DNA of 49,091 nt from Mucidula mucida. Taxonomy: Eukaryota; Basidiomycota; Agaricomycetes; Agaricales; Physalacriaceae. Each line of letters opens with the position of its first letter. The first letter of the stretch is position 1. This document shows positions 10,725 to 20,590 of the stretch, in pieces. The translations under genes and the position numbers were made by a program. The notes beneath the pieces are model-generated. The model had not been told where the DNA came from, did no database searches, and was given only the letters and a program-made list of their open reading frames with translations. The DNA lies in contig JADNYV010000260.1 in the NCBI GenBank assembly GCA_015501055.1, positions 1 to 49,091 on the forward strand, written 5' to 3'.

Positions 10725-11540
10725 CAAGGGGGTTCCGGACTTAAAGTCCGATACATCCGGCAGGTAGGTAGGGTCAGCCTCGGGGTCCCAAAAAAGTTTT
10801 CTCAAACTATGGTATTTCGGGCGATATTTGGGTCCCAAATTGTGTATTGAAGTATTGACTGTCATTCTATACCATAATGAGACATATCTGCGCCTGCGGC
10901 AATGCTAAAACATGTAGCAGACAACAGCTGTCCAAATATAGTAACTACCCTTGCTCCGCCTTCGCTCACCCGCCGGACAGAGATAACAACGACGAACTTG
11001 ACTCACCATCACAACCATTGGCCACTGGTCATCGTCGATGGGCCGTCGAAGATGCATCTTGGCTTGACGGCGATGACGAAGAAGCGCCTAATGGTGAGCG
11101 CGAGGAAGACGCCGAAGAGTCTGTCAATGATGGAGAATCCGAAGTAGGCGAGTCCGGCGGGGATGACAATGATATGGATGATGAGGAGGGAGAGACATTG
11201 GCTGTAGAAGAGTTGGAGGATGTCGAAATGGGAGTTTTAGACGCACCAATTGACGAAACGGCGGAGGATACCACAACAACACCTCGATCTACCACTTCGG
11301 GAGCGGTAACGGCGACATCTACACCCATAGCAGTCCTTTCACTCCCGCCGAATCCTCCACCGAATGCGATCCAAGCTTTACTGACTCCGGCAGTCGTTGC
11401 CCAAGTCCAGCCATCGATCCAGCTGGCGAGTACATCCAGGACGAACAGTGGTAGACCTTCCAGGGTATTGAAGCGGAAGACAGTGGCAGATATGCTCGGC
11501 AAATGCGTATGTGGTGTGAAGGTCGCAGAGGAAGAGAGTG
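10725..11540 (-). mobile_element. Helitron-like insert, copy 2 terminus plus cargo
   Basis: The T segment breaks off at 10724 exactly where CAAGGGGGTTC starts. It is followed by a hairpin with perfect 7-bp arms (CGGACTT/AAGTCCG, 10736-10750). R downstream sequence resumes near 11541 (GTGGCTGACGA, as at 41245). On the minus strand the end reads hairpin plus GAACCCCCTTG, as in copy 1 but with a different stem sequence. No Rep/helicase gene is present, so it would be non-autonomous. The right boundary is approximate. Confidence 0.4.
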
Positions 11541-11596
11541 CCAAACTGTGGCTGACGATGTTCTATTATATAGGCGATTTTCATGCATATGGATAG
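10877..11596 (+). CDS. Hypothetical acidic protein, C-terminus truncated at a repeat junction
   Basis: ATG-started frame of 239 residues: a short N-terminus with several Cys; a strongly acidic middle (Asp/Glu-rich, about residues 60-125); a Thr/Ser/Pro-rich stretch; then a basic KRKTVADMLGKCVCG segment. The last motif resembles the start of a zinc-binding domain seen at the end of some basidiomycete transposon-associated proteins, but that is recollection, not a search. After about residue 215 the frame runs into repeat DNA also found at 20640-20700 and 41240-41290, so the natural C-terminus is lost. It lies wholly inside the Helitron-like insert. It may be captured cargo or a chance frame. 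Confidence 0.35.
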   Translation: MRHICACGNAKTCSRQQLSKYSNYPCSAFAHPPDRDNNDELDSPSQPLATGHRRWAVEDASWLDGDDEEAPNGEREEDAEESVNDGESEVGESGGDDNDMDDEEGETLAVEELEDVEMGVLDAPIDETAEDTTTTPRSTTSGAVTATSTPIAVLSLPPNPPPNAIQALLTPAVVAQVQPSIQLASTSRTNSGRPSRVLKRKTVADMLGKCVCGVKVAEEESAKLWLTMFYYIGDFHAYG

Positions 11597-11691
11597 GCGT
11601 ACGCGCGGCATGGGGCTACAGTTGTTGGGGGCACCCAGATACTCTGACTGTTGGGTAGCGCTGGTGGCCATGACGGTGGTTTTAAAGGCCG

Positions 11692-13111
11692 TCAACAGGT
11701 TACTGAAGGACCCTCATATCTGCCGCTTGTATAAGGTATCTGGACGCATACGCCCTTTATCCATTCCAACACTTTCTTCTCTACGTCCTGTCTCTTTCTC
11801 GCAGTCATTCGACGCTCTTCCATTGCCAGAGATATGTCGGGCTCGTCCAACGCCTTTAAGAATAGGCGCGCCTTGTCCATGTTTGCGAGGCAACCGCTCC
11901 GTTTTAGCGTCGTGTGAGGTCTAGGGCACACCTCCATTGCATCCAACTATCCTTCGACAGCGTCGCAACTTTCTTCCATGTCAATACACACATACATTCG
12001 CGATGTCGAACGCTGCAGTCCGTCCAGTCTCCACGCACGAGCATGTTGTAGTCCACGACTTGTAACGCCAATCTTTTGAGCGCATCAAAGTTCGGTGTTC
12101 CAAGTCCCCTGCAGACTATCGTGCAGAGGACTCTATCATTGGTGTTATATGTTATCCCAATCAAAGAGACGAACGCGAAGGCGTGTTTTATGGTTTCGAT
12201 GCTGTTGATGGGGATCTTAGAAGGAAACATGCGTAAGAGGTACACAATGGAACGGAGTACTGCTGGGTTCTTCAGACCACTAACCCAGTATCTCTTGGCG
12301 GTTAGGGAGTTGTTTGTCCTCCAGATGAATGCGGTGAGAGAGCTGCATTCGTCGTAGTCGAGAAATTCGGAGCTAAGGTCAGTCAATAATTGGCTCGTCC
12401 GGTTTAAAGCTGAATGTATACGTACGCAGAGTCTGGTCCATTGAAGATTGTGAAGATTACGAGCGCAATGAATTGGCACAGTTGAATAGTGGAGTTGTTG
12501 ACATATCCAGGAATAATAGCTCGTCCGTTTGGAAGAAAAGGCGCGCTCTGATTTACTGCCACCATGGTCGGCCCACTTGGACTCACCCACCGTCCTGCTA
12601 TGTCCCTATTGACCTCGCCTTGAGGTTGAACGCTACCTCGTACAATCCTGGCGAGCATTGATTCTCGATGAATCTTGATCTCGCTAACTTTGGAGGAAGC
12701 ATGTGTGAATGGGGACATAATGCCTTCGGGACGCTCATTCGTGACTCTCTGTCCTACGGTGGTGTTTGTACGCGTAATTTGCGCGAGCAATGATTTTGGA
12801 TGGACTTTTGTAACGGAGACGTCTGGGAAAGAAGAAGAAATTGCGGACAAGTTAACGCCCTTTGTCTGCATAACATCATTTAGCTCCGTGCCGTGGTTGA
12901 TTACACCAGCCGCCTCGTTGGGTGATGTGCGCAGCACTTCTGAAGAAGAAGACGATGCCGCTGTTGAGGTACTCGATGCAGAATGGTTGTGCTTGGCGTT
13001 AATATTGGTGCGGGACTCGGAGAGCAATAACGAACGCAGGAGCGCCGCTTGGTTCGCTTTCCGATTCAAGTCGAACTTGGGGGGACATAAGAATCTGCTC
13101 TTTGAATGGAT
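11692..13111 (-). pseudogene. Family R copy B, 3' part
   Basis: Unrecognised protein, paralogous to copies A, C, D and E. The Ser-rich first exon (NRKANQAALLRS onward) ends at 12426 with donor GTACGT. The 53-nt intron (12373-12425) ends CTTAG, and the second exon begins in the EFLDYDECSSLTAF region. The second exon carries a frameshift after VLTWKK near 11970; the rest of the normal C-terminus (DAMEVCPRPHTTLK to SVTC and TGA at 11692) is in another frame. A copia-like LTR unit splits the gene in its N-terminal part at 13111. One base is inserted near 13080 relative to the second copy at 14561-15177. Confidence 0.75.
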
Positions 13112-13369
13112 TGTTGGAGTTTGGCGATGTGACTCGCCGCCTCGAGAACTGACAAGAAGTTTCCTTTCTTAGTCAGCTGCTCAGTCAGCCAGTAGAAGTA
13201 GAATTTTGTAGAACCTTCTAGTATATTTTGCATGTAGTATATAAGCTGAATCCATTCTTGCCGGTAGAGCATCTGTTTGCTCTAACGCGAGCTAACCCAA
13301 CGGTATTGCGCAATTGCAAGCACTCACTCAAATATCAACCTTGCTCCCTTTACCCCATTTATTCTAACA
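13112..13369 (+). repeat. Copia-like LTR, left
   Basis: 258 bp, TGTTGGAGTT...ATTCTAACA, with a TATATAAG box near 13240. Matches 15178-15435 with very few differences. Confidence 0.9.
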
Positions 13370-13434
13370 CAAACAGATCTCGGTAAAGCCACCAATAACC
13401 CGGCTCAGTCTTTCGCGCCCTCCCCACACCAACC

Positions 13435-14262
13435 ATGTCCGGCTACCGCCTCTCTGTTGACCCACTCTCAGGGGTAGAGAACTATGCCACCTGGAGCATC
13501 CAGATGGGAGACATTCTCAATGACCTCGGACTTGACGGCCATATAGCTGATGGCGCATCAGGCACCGATGCCACATGGAAAACTTCGGACCGAAAGGCCC
13601 TGACGCAGATCCGTCTATGTGTCGAGCCCCACATCATTGTCGACATCTGCAACGCGAAGACAGCTCTTGAGGCTTGGACTACCCTCAAGGACAACTACCA
13701 GAGTGATGGTGGTATTGGGATCATCCTAGCCATCCGGAAACTCTTTTCCACCCGTGCCCAAGGTGATGAATCCACAATGGAGCGTCATCTTCGTGACATG
13801 AAGAATTGTGCTGAAGATCTACGCACATTTGGTTACCCCCTAGACAACAAAGTCTTTTCCCTCGCGCTTCTCACATCCATGCCCAAGACTTGGGACTCAT
13901 GGGTTTCATTAACAGCCCTTGATGAGACATTACTCTCGAGTCCAAGCAAGGTTAACGCTGCCATCATGATGGAAGCAAAGCGCCGTTTGTCTGGATCAGG
14001 CAATGGCATTGTTCACGATACTGCCATGGTTTCCAAATCCAGACCTCCTCCGCGTAAGCCGCGTAATGCGCCGCAATCATCATTCTGATCGTCATCCAAC
14101 CCTGCACCACCCAAAAATGTCTGCTACACCTGTGGCGGCAAAGGCCACATGGCTCGTGATTGCCCATCAGAGCCCGACACTGTTGCTGCATTCGGTTTGG
14201 CTGAATCTGATGAAGAGGAATGGTCCTCAGACCCAGAAGCAGACTCGGACTTTGCATTTTAA
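13435..14262 (+). pseudogene. Copia-type Gag (UBN2/DUF4219-like) with one TGA
   Basis: The ATG at 13435 opens a frame of 275 codons interrupted by TGA at 14086-14088. The N-terminus (LSGVENYATWSIQMGDILND) and the middle (ALEAWTTLKDNYQ, EDLRTFGYPLDNK) are typical of the copia Gag capsid family (Retrotran_gag/UBN2). After the stop the same frame has a zinc knuckle, CYTCGGKGHMARDC (C-x2-C-x4-H-x4-C), and an acidic tail ending TAA at 14262. TGA could come from CGA by one C-to-T change, as in Gypsy-1. No pol follows. The product would be a capsid without its nucleic-acid-binding knuckle. Confidence 0.85.
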
Positions 14263-14560
14263 ATGCACACATTATTTTCCTCCTTACTATACATCATTTT
14301 AATTATGCCTTCCATTTCTCATCCACCTGACATTCAATTTTCGGACTATCCTTCTTTTCTTTGGCAGACTCGGAGCTACTAAAGATTGGCAACCTGGCCC
14401 AGAAGTAGTTGGGACCGCCAATAGTGCCGCATGCACAATCACGGGGATACGGGTCCCTGGAACACCATGCTTGGGGCATTGGTGGGGACATGCAGGCCGT
14501 GCGCTGCATCACTTTGTGTACCGTATTTGTGCCGGGGATCAAGCACGGCATGAGGCCGCA
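14263..14560. other. Unassigned stretch after the copia-like gag
   Basis: About 300 bp between the gag stop and the repeated R segment. It has no match elsewhere in the window that I can see and no convincing coding frame. It may be remnant internal element sequence or filler from the recombination join. Confidence 0.4.
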
Positions 14561-15177
14561 GTTGTTGACATATCCAGGAATAATAGCTCGTCCGTTTGGA
14601 AGAAAAGGCGCGCTCTGATTTACTGCCACCATGGTCGGCCCACTTGGACTCACCCACCGTCCTGCTATGTCCCTATTGACCTCGCCTTGAGGTTGAACGC
14701 TACCTCGTACAATCCTGGCGAGCATTGATTCTCGATGAATCTTGATCTCGCTAACTTTGGAGGAAGCATGTGTGAATGGGGACATAATGCCTTCGGGACG
14801 CTCATTCGTGACTCTCTGTCCTACGGCGGTGTTTGTACGCGTAATTCGCGCGAGCAATGATTTTGGATGGACTCTTGTAACGGAGACATCTGGGAAAGAA
14901 GAAGAAATTGCGGACAAGTTAACGCCCTTTGTCTGCATAACATCATTCAGCTCCGTGCCGTGGTTGATTACACCAGCCGCCTCGTTGGGTGATGTGCGCA
15001 GCGCTTCTGAAGAAGAAGACGATGCCGCTGTTGAGGTACTCGATGCAGAATGGTTGTGCTTGGCGTTAATATTGGTGCGGGACTCGGAGAGCAATAACGA
15101 ACGCAGGAGCGCCGCTTGGTTCGCTTTCCGATTCAAGTCGAACTTGGGGGACATAAGAATCTGCTCTTTGAATGGAT
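14561..15177 (-). pseudogene. Duplicated first-exon segment of family R copy B
   Basis: Almost identical to 12494-13111 and in the same orientation. The frame starts MSPKFDLNRKANQ (15154) and is open to AIIPGYVNN, then runs into unrelated sequence at 14560, losing the intron and the second exon. Differences from the first copy are mostly transitions, several at CpG. It ends against the right LTR. Confidence 0.85.
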
Positions 15178-15435
15178 TGTTGGAGTTTGGCGATATGACT
15201 CGCCGCCTCGAGAACTGACAAGAAGTTTCCTTTCTTAGTCAGCTGCTCAGTCAGCCAGTAGAAGTAGAATTTTGTAGAACCTTCTAGTATATTTTGCATG
15301 TAGTATATAAGCTGAATCCATTCTTGCCGGTAGAGCATCTGTTTGCTCTAACGCGAGCTAACCCAACGGTATTGCGCGATTGCAAGCACTCACTCAAATA
15401 TCAACCTCGCTCCCTTTACCCCATTTATTCTAACA
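15178..15435 (+). repeat. Copia-like LTR, right (solo-LTR-like flanks)
   Basis: 258 bp, flanked on both sides by TGGAT and by R gene sequence that would be contiguous without it. Confidence 0.9.
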
Positions 15436-15690
15436 TGGATGCTGAGTGGTAGTGTCGCTCAAGGAATGTGGTCGTGATTCAAGTGGTGGTGGTGGGCAAT
15501 TGAAGGTGACCCTGAACAAAGACCACTGTCCCGAAATGAACAAACACAAATGACTTGGGGCACTGCCGCTACTGTTCGCGCTTTGCTAATTCTGACCTTC
15601 TGAGGTGGTAGAAGATGTTGGTGGTATAGTCAAGCGCTCGATTTTGTAGGTGGCGTTGTTCTCAGGTGGGTCCGGAAGACTTACCTCTTT
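15436..15690 (-). pseudogene. Family R copy B, 5' part
   Basis: N-terminal coding region upstream of the LTR. It matches the 5' parts of copies C (21680-21930) and D (42760-43010). It includes a good donor GTAAGT on the minus strand (15679-15684) and an acceptor-like ATAG about 60 nt on. Without the LTR the frame would run from TQHP into FKEQILMSPKF, so the insertion point is within coding sequence. Confidence 0.65.
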
Positions 15691-16216
15691 GGATAGATTG
15701 CATGAAGTGGATGCGCGTGGATGTGGGATGATATTTGGCGACTGCGTTGATTTGTGAGGTATACGTCGTCGTTAAAACATACTATCAATGGTATGTAGAA
15801 CAATCCACTGGTAAGTATATAAATTCACCTTATGGTTGATTCAAGATTCCATTCGTATCAGGCAAATCTTGACAGCACACATATTTTGAGCTACCATAGA
15901 TTTCTGACCCGCATCATCACAGATCTCTGTCTTAAACCCAATGTAACTATGTCCATATACCCTCAATACAATGAGATCTGAGCGTGTACTTGCTCCAAGC
16001 CACGGGTCAGGCCAGAGCCGGCCGTGACTTACGGCTTCTGGCCTGGCTTGTAAAAAATGAAGCCAGGCCATGCCGCCATGAAACGTCTACAACCAGATGC
16101 AAGATCAGAGGTCGTTTTATATTATCTGCTCCGGTGGCTTCAGGCCAAAGCCGGGCCAGCAGATCACTACTCGGAATGATACGAGAAATATATATAAATA
16201 TTGATTCAAGGTTTGT
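15691..16216. other. Spacer with a GC-rich stem-loop
   Basis: No gene seen. 15691-15840 still resembles the 5' flank of other R copies. At 16040-16069 there is a perfect 10-bp inverted repeat (GGCCTGGCTT, 10-nt loop, AAGCCAGGCC), within a patch where GGCC-containing words recur (16010-16160). Confidence 0.5.
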
Positions 16217-17854
16217 CTACGGCATTTTGTTTCCCTTCGCAGCTTTATCTACAGGCTCTACTAGGTTCAGATCATCAACTAGCGCTTTCCATGATTCTGA
16301 CGCTTCAATCTCTAACTTCAACCGCCTGCACTCTAGGCTATTCATTACGCCTCTGATGCTTCCAGCAGGAATATCCTCCTCATCAGTCTCACAGCAACTG
16401 ATAAACACATCATGTTTCCCATCATCGCCAGCGGTTGCCTGACTAAGGGTGCGAAGGACTCCTTCTTCCATGAGATAACGAACAACGGCTGCATTATCCT
16501 CAAATTCCTGCAATTCCCGAAAGTCAATGCTATCTTGGATGAGCCAACAGATCCAGATTACTTCCACGTTGTTGGCGTACTTTGCGTGCGGCTTGCCCGC
16601 GTCCTGAGGGACAGTCTCGAATAAGAATGATAAGTGTATGGCGTGAGCGATCAGAGCACAAAGGAATGGCAGACTCCAATCAGCCTCTCCGCGTAAGGAC
16701 ATCATTCTGAATATAGACGAGTTCCAAGCTGTCATTCACAATCAATTGGATGCTGAAGAAAGTGGATGTAAGTGCGTACCCTCTGGAGGAACAGGCTTCT
16801 CGGATTCAGTGCAGTATTTCACGTCGGCGATGCGGCGCACTATGAGCTGTTCCAGCGGTTTCTGGAGCTGCCGGTCATCATACAGAAGGCATCAAAAGCA
16901 GAATTGCAGAAGCGTATTTTGCTTGTTCAGGCGGTACTGCTTGTCGTTGTTGCCGGGCAACTTGATCGGCCAAGCTGGACCAGGGGGGGAACTTGAAAAC
17001 CTTAAAGGATCGAAATATTTGATGTCCATGTGATCAAGGCAATAGTATAGATCAGGCACGATATCCTCGTTGGAGACGTGCGCGTCTATCCACCCCAAGC
17101 TACTACAGAGATATCGAGCAAAGCTTGATTTCCATTGATTCAGAGTGGGCAGACGTTTTATTATTAGAAGGTCGGAGAATGTCCAAGACTTGGCCCGAGA
17201 CGCCGAGGATTCAAAGTTGAGGGAGATGACATTGTGAATGAAGCCTTGGAGAATGAGGACGGCCTTCAAGAAGAGCCACAATTGCATGGATTTGAAAGCG
17301 CATGAGAGGACATCAGCATGCTCCATATTATAACCTTCGGGGTTTCCCTTGGTGTGGTACAGAAAAACAACTACCGGAAGCACGGTCGTGATTATAACAA
17401 CCGTGACAGTGAGTAGCTCCCACGCCAAAATGATTACGGCAAGAGTTCTGTCGCGAGTCCATAGAAGATCAACAATGCCTATGAAGAAAAGGACAAGGGT
17501 GATTTGGAGCAGAAGCGGCAAGGTCACAACAATTCCTCCCACTCTCCAATAGCGAAGGGACTCAAAACGCATCTGGCGGAGAGAAATCTCCTCCTGATAA
17601 GAACGCGCTGGGAGCTCCTGGCGGTGTTCGCGAACCCATTGTTTGCACAAAATAGCCAGAACAGCCGTCGTTAATGCAAACATAAGACTGAGAAACCAGC
17701 AAACATTGATACGGCGCACGGATGAAGTGATCGTAAACGGAGCTGGCACATATTCCAGTCTCTGAGTGCCAGCCAGCTGTCCAGAAAGGTGCTGTAGTAT
17801 CATATTTGTGGTATTGGCTGGATTGGCCTCAAGCGATTTGTAGGAATCAATCGT
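16217..17854 (-). pseudogene. DUF6535-family membrane protein, 5' end missing
   Basis: Resembles the DUF6535 family of Agaricomycete membrane proteins (function unknown). The visible exon starts in IDSYKSLEANPANTTNMILQ and has three hydrophobic segments (RINVCWFLSLMFALTTAVLA, GGIVVTLPLLLQITLVLFF and one near ILAWELLTVTVVIITTVL) separated by the family-like CKQWVREH and MRFESLRYWRV. The frame continues past a single TGA (16892-16894, likely from CGA) to a donor at 16779. A 51-nt intron (16729-16779, GTACGC...ACAG) leads to a 512-nt last exon ending at 16217. The first exon (normally ending in AGLFSAVVT) is not readable upstream. Probably decayed. Confidence 0.75.
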
Positions 17855-18134
17855 AAATCAACACAGCGCTAAGCTGACGGACTCCGAACAATGTCTTCAC
17901 CCACTCACGCAACACTGACTTCTGGCGTTTCGGAAGGCAATCTTGGCATGCAGTTGCTTCCACCGCCTGTGCAATCCCTTCGTGCTCGCGCCATGAAACC
18001 AGCACAGATGCCAGGATAGTTCCCGCACAGAGGATATGAAGGTGCTGCGCCTGGTGTATTCTTACTCACTTGACTGAAACTTATATCTCTCTCACCAGGA
18101 AACGTGAGCATTACAATCACTAGTAGTCAGTAGC

Positions 18135-18396
18135 AAGGCTTCTGACCAACAGCACTATGTAGCAGCAATGTTGGCGAACGTGAGGCTCCGCCGGTATCAT
18201 TCAGGATTGATTTATTGTCTGGGTTTAACCAAGTGTCGTCTGAACACAATCGCGAGGTGAATGCAAAGGCTTCTGACCAACAGCACTATGTAGCAGCGAT
18301 GTCGGCAAACGTGAGGCTCCGCCGCTATTATTCAGGATTGATATATTGTCTGGGTTTAACCAAGTGTCGTCTGAACACAATCGCGAGGTGAATGCA
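18135..18396 (+). repeat. 131-bp tandem duplication, two units
   Basis: 18135-18265 and 18266-18396 are head-to-tail copies starting AAGGCTTCTGACC and ending CGCGAGGTGAATGCA. They differ by a handful of substitutions. No coding frame of note. Confidence 0.9.
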
Positions 18397-18666
18397 CCGC
18401 CGCCATCGGTACGACTCATACAAGTAGTGTGGAAGACGTTCTTATGATTTCACTGCAGGCCGCATCTGTGATTAAGGGCTCTGACGAAGACAAAGTTCTG
18501 TCCCAATACCAGCACTTGAAGGAGGAGTGAGAAGATACCAGAAATGTATGCCTTGGCCCTTGGGTCCTCTCTCCACTTTTCCAAAGCTAAATCTTTTCCG
18601 AAGAGGCAAGGCGATGTGCAATTCACAGCTTAGCCTCAGAATGAGGCCAAAAACCCGTGGAAAACA

Positions 18667-18850
18667 TGCCTTGACCATCTAGAGCGTGACAAGACCAAAT
18701 GCAATGCTTGGGGTGAAGACGTTGATACCATTCTCATCTTTGTCTGTATCTCTCATCCTTGGGTACGAGTGTTTTCTGATTAGATTGTAGGCGGGTTTGT
18801 TTTCCGCGGTGGTCACCACATATGAGTATTACTGGCTCAAACCAATGGAT
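18667..18850 (+). pseudogene. DUF6535 N-terminal fragment, opposite strand
   Basis: Two exons in family register: an exon ending AWGEDVDTILIF at 18741, then a 49-nt GT..AG intron (18742-18790), then AGLFSAVVTTYEYYWLKPMDE from 18791. These are the hallmark residues at the start of DUF6535 proteins. The rest of the protein is absent; after about 18850 the frame has no family resemblance. It partly overlaps in protein coverage with the minus-strand gene at 16217-17854, so it comes from a different paralogue. Confidence 0.7.
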
Positions 18851-19689
18851 GAGATATTGCCGAGAAAATCGCACTATCAATATCGTGGAACAGAGTCCTT
18901 TACGAGAAACGTCGACCTGTTGCACTTCAATCATATAGCACATTGCACTAGCGTTCATATTCTGCTGTTTCAGACCTATTTGCCGGGTATCTATGTTACT
19001 TCTGTCGATGCTTGCCATCTGCTACCAGGTGGCTGGTGCTGTCAAAAAGCAAGAGAGCTGTCAAGAGAGTGGTTGGAGTAAAATAATAAACAGACCGCAC
19101 CTCACCGCTTGGACATACTCATTGGTTGCTACATCTCGAAGCAGCAGAAGTCTTGCACTCACACAGAAATTGAATTGAGCGCCCTGTAGAAAACCGACTC
19201 GGACATCAGCAAGCGTTAAGCGGTAGCGCTCATTCTCCATGGAATCGGGAAGCGGAAGCGCGTTCTGGACATTGAAGAGGATGATGGCTGAGACACAGAC
19301 GGAAGACCTGAGTAATCCCGATCTTCGTCAATTCTGAGCCTGAGCCTGTTGAGAAATCTTCTCTGATTTGTTCCTTGAACAACGCTCTCTGGATATCTAC
19401 AGACCAGAGCTGTGACAATGATCCCGCAAGTTCCAGTGAAAACAGGGAACTATCTCAATTGTTAGCCATTGTATATTGGGAAACAGGACAAATCAACAGC
19501 GAGAACGCAGACCCTCATGTATCTCGCAAGAGGCTCTGCATCCAATTGCTCGATACTTCTATTATACAGGAGACTCGGATCAGGTAGCCTCGCCCTTTTG
19601 AAACCATCATCAGAAATTGAACATATTACTAGTCCAAGGAAACATTCCTCACTTCGGTCGTATTGGACGAAATGATCTCAAGGACATTG
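18851..19689. other. No supported feature
   Basis: Short open frames only, with no recognisable motif, repeat or RNA gene. Confidence 0.5.
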
Positions 19690-20178
19690 TCAGGGTCCAA
19701 ATTCAAACACGAATCCTGCGGCGGCTGAGAATGAGACGGTATCGGAATCACGTGCCCCTTGAAATATTATACCAAGCGCCTGCCACACCGAGCCACCATT
19801 GGTCGCCCTACCACTAGTGTTGTCCCAGACTTTGAAGGTAGCATCACTAGGCAGCAAATTGCCTACATACCGTAAGTCTGTGTGGGACCTTGGAGTACCC
19901 CACTGTGGATTGGTGCTGAATAACGGCGCAGTCCGAATTTGGGGGGACCGCGCCAAGGGAGTAGCCCTTGGGTTTTTGGAGCCTGCGTCGTTCCAGACGA
20001 GTTCCCAGGACGCGACATCTTGAAGGGCGTCGCTTTCCAGGGCGCTGACAATAACGCCGGTAGGAGCTACGTTCATGTTGTTGAATGCGCCTTGGCCAAG
20101 GTAGAACCAACCGGTCTCGACTGTGAATGATGATGATTTGGGTAGTGTGCAAGTTACACGACTTCCATCTGTGTGCAT
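19690..20178 (-). pseudogene. Vps62-like (DUF946-type) fragment, frameshifted
   Basis: Reads ETGWFYLGQGAFNNMNVAPTG, then SWELVWNDAGS, then after a frame change PPNSDCAVI, and later FKVWDNTSGRATNGGSVWQA. The VWNDxGS and VWDxTxS...SVWQA pattern resembles Vps62/DUF946 proteins, which repeat such units; assignment is from memory of that pattern. The 163-codon open frame hides at least one frameshift, visible by comparison with the related remnant at 40103-40552. A splice acceptor (TTCACAG-type) precedes the ETGWFY block. Confidence 0.5.
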
Positions 20179-20239
20179 CTATGCTCCTCTCACTGTAATA
20201 TTGCTACCGCCGCCTCTAATCCTCCTTTCTATCAAATTT

Positions 20240-20480
20240 CAGTGCTCCAGCTCTCTGTTCTGCTGGCTTGTCTGATGGGTCTTGTGTTCAACTTACAGTC
20301 GGCGCTATGCTTTGAGCTTTCGAAAAATGCATAAATCGGATGGAGCAGCATTGGATGCTTCCTTACAGACAACTTTGCTGCCCCTTGGAAATTCTGTTGA
20401 AGCTCGCGTGGAAATACGAACATTGTCGTATGCCAAAAGCCAAGTATCTGGGTCTAACTGCTTTAAACATCTGGCTCCCA
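20240..20480 (+). repeat. T segment, copy at R copy C
   Basis: Diverged match to 9605-9830 and 39350-39580 (GCTTGTCNGATNGGT...CTTGGAAATTCTGT...GAAGCTCGC). As elsewhere it sits just left of a minus-strand R copy. Confidence 0.75.
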
Positions 20481-20504
20481 GTTGATCAGCCCGACTGATT
20501 TGTT

Positions 20505-20590
20505 GTGAACTTCACACTGCCGCGTTGGCGTACAAGCGCGTCACATACATGAACAAGATGGTCGACGACTCTGGTTCAGGCGCGATTGAC
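20505..20590 (+). pseudogene. Vps62-like first-exon fragment
   Basis: AALAYKRVTYMNKMVDDSGSGA closely matches the first exon at 40150-40220 (AALAYKRVTYVNKMTEDSGS). It is cut off by R downstream repeat near 20600. It is on the strand opposite to the fragment at 19690-20178, so the locus has been rearranged. Confidence 0.65.

Larger units (their letters stand above)
13112..15435 (+). mobile_element. Copia-like, gag-only LTR unit with duplicated R gene segment
   Basis: Two 258-bp direct repeats (TGTTGG...CTAACA) bound the unit. TGGAT is found before the first (13107-13111) and after the second (15436-15440), and also before the second (15173-15177). Inside are a copia-type gag (13435-14262), a 298-bp stretch of unknown origin, and then a copy of the very R sequence that precedes the left LTR (14561-15177 matches 12494-13111). 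There is no protease, integrase or reverse transcriptase. The three TGGAT copies suggest that the right LTR was a solo LTR in an R gene, and that the arrangement arose by recombination rather than by one insertion. Confidence 0.8.

Noticed and set aside
9923..10760. Single element bounded by the two CAAGGGGGTTC ends
   Set aside because: Both ends point the same way, and R and T repeat sequence lies between them, so they are two separate insertions or remnants.
11029..11544. Minus-strand Ser-rich ORF opposite the acidic ORF
   Set aside because: Antisense shadow of Asp/Glu codons giving Ser-rich sequence.
16040..16069. tRNA-derived SINE or tRNA gene near the stem-loop
   Set aside because: No A/B box pair or cloverleaf could be recognised.
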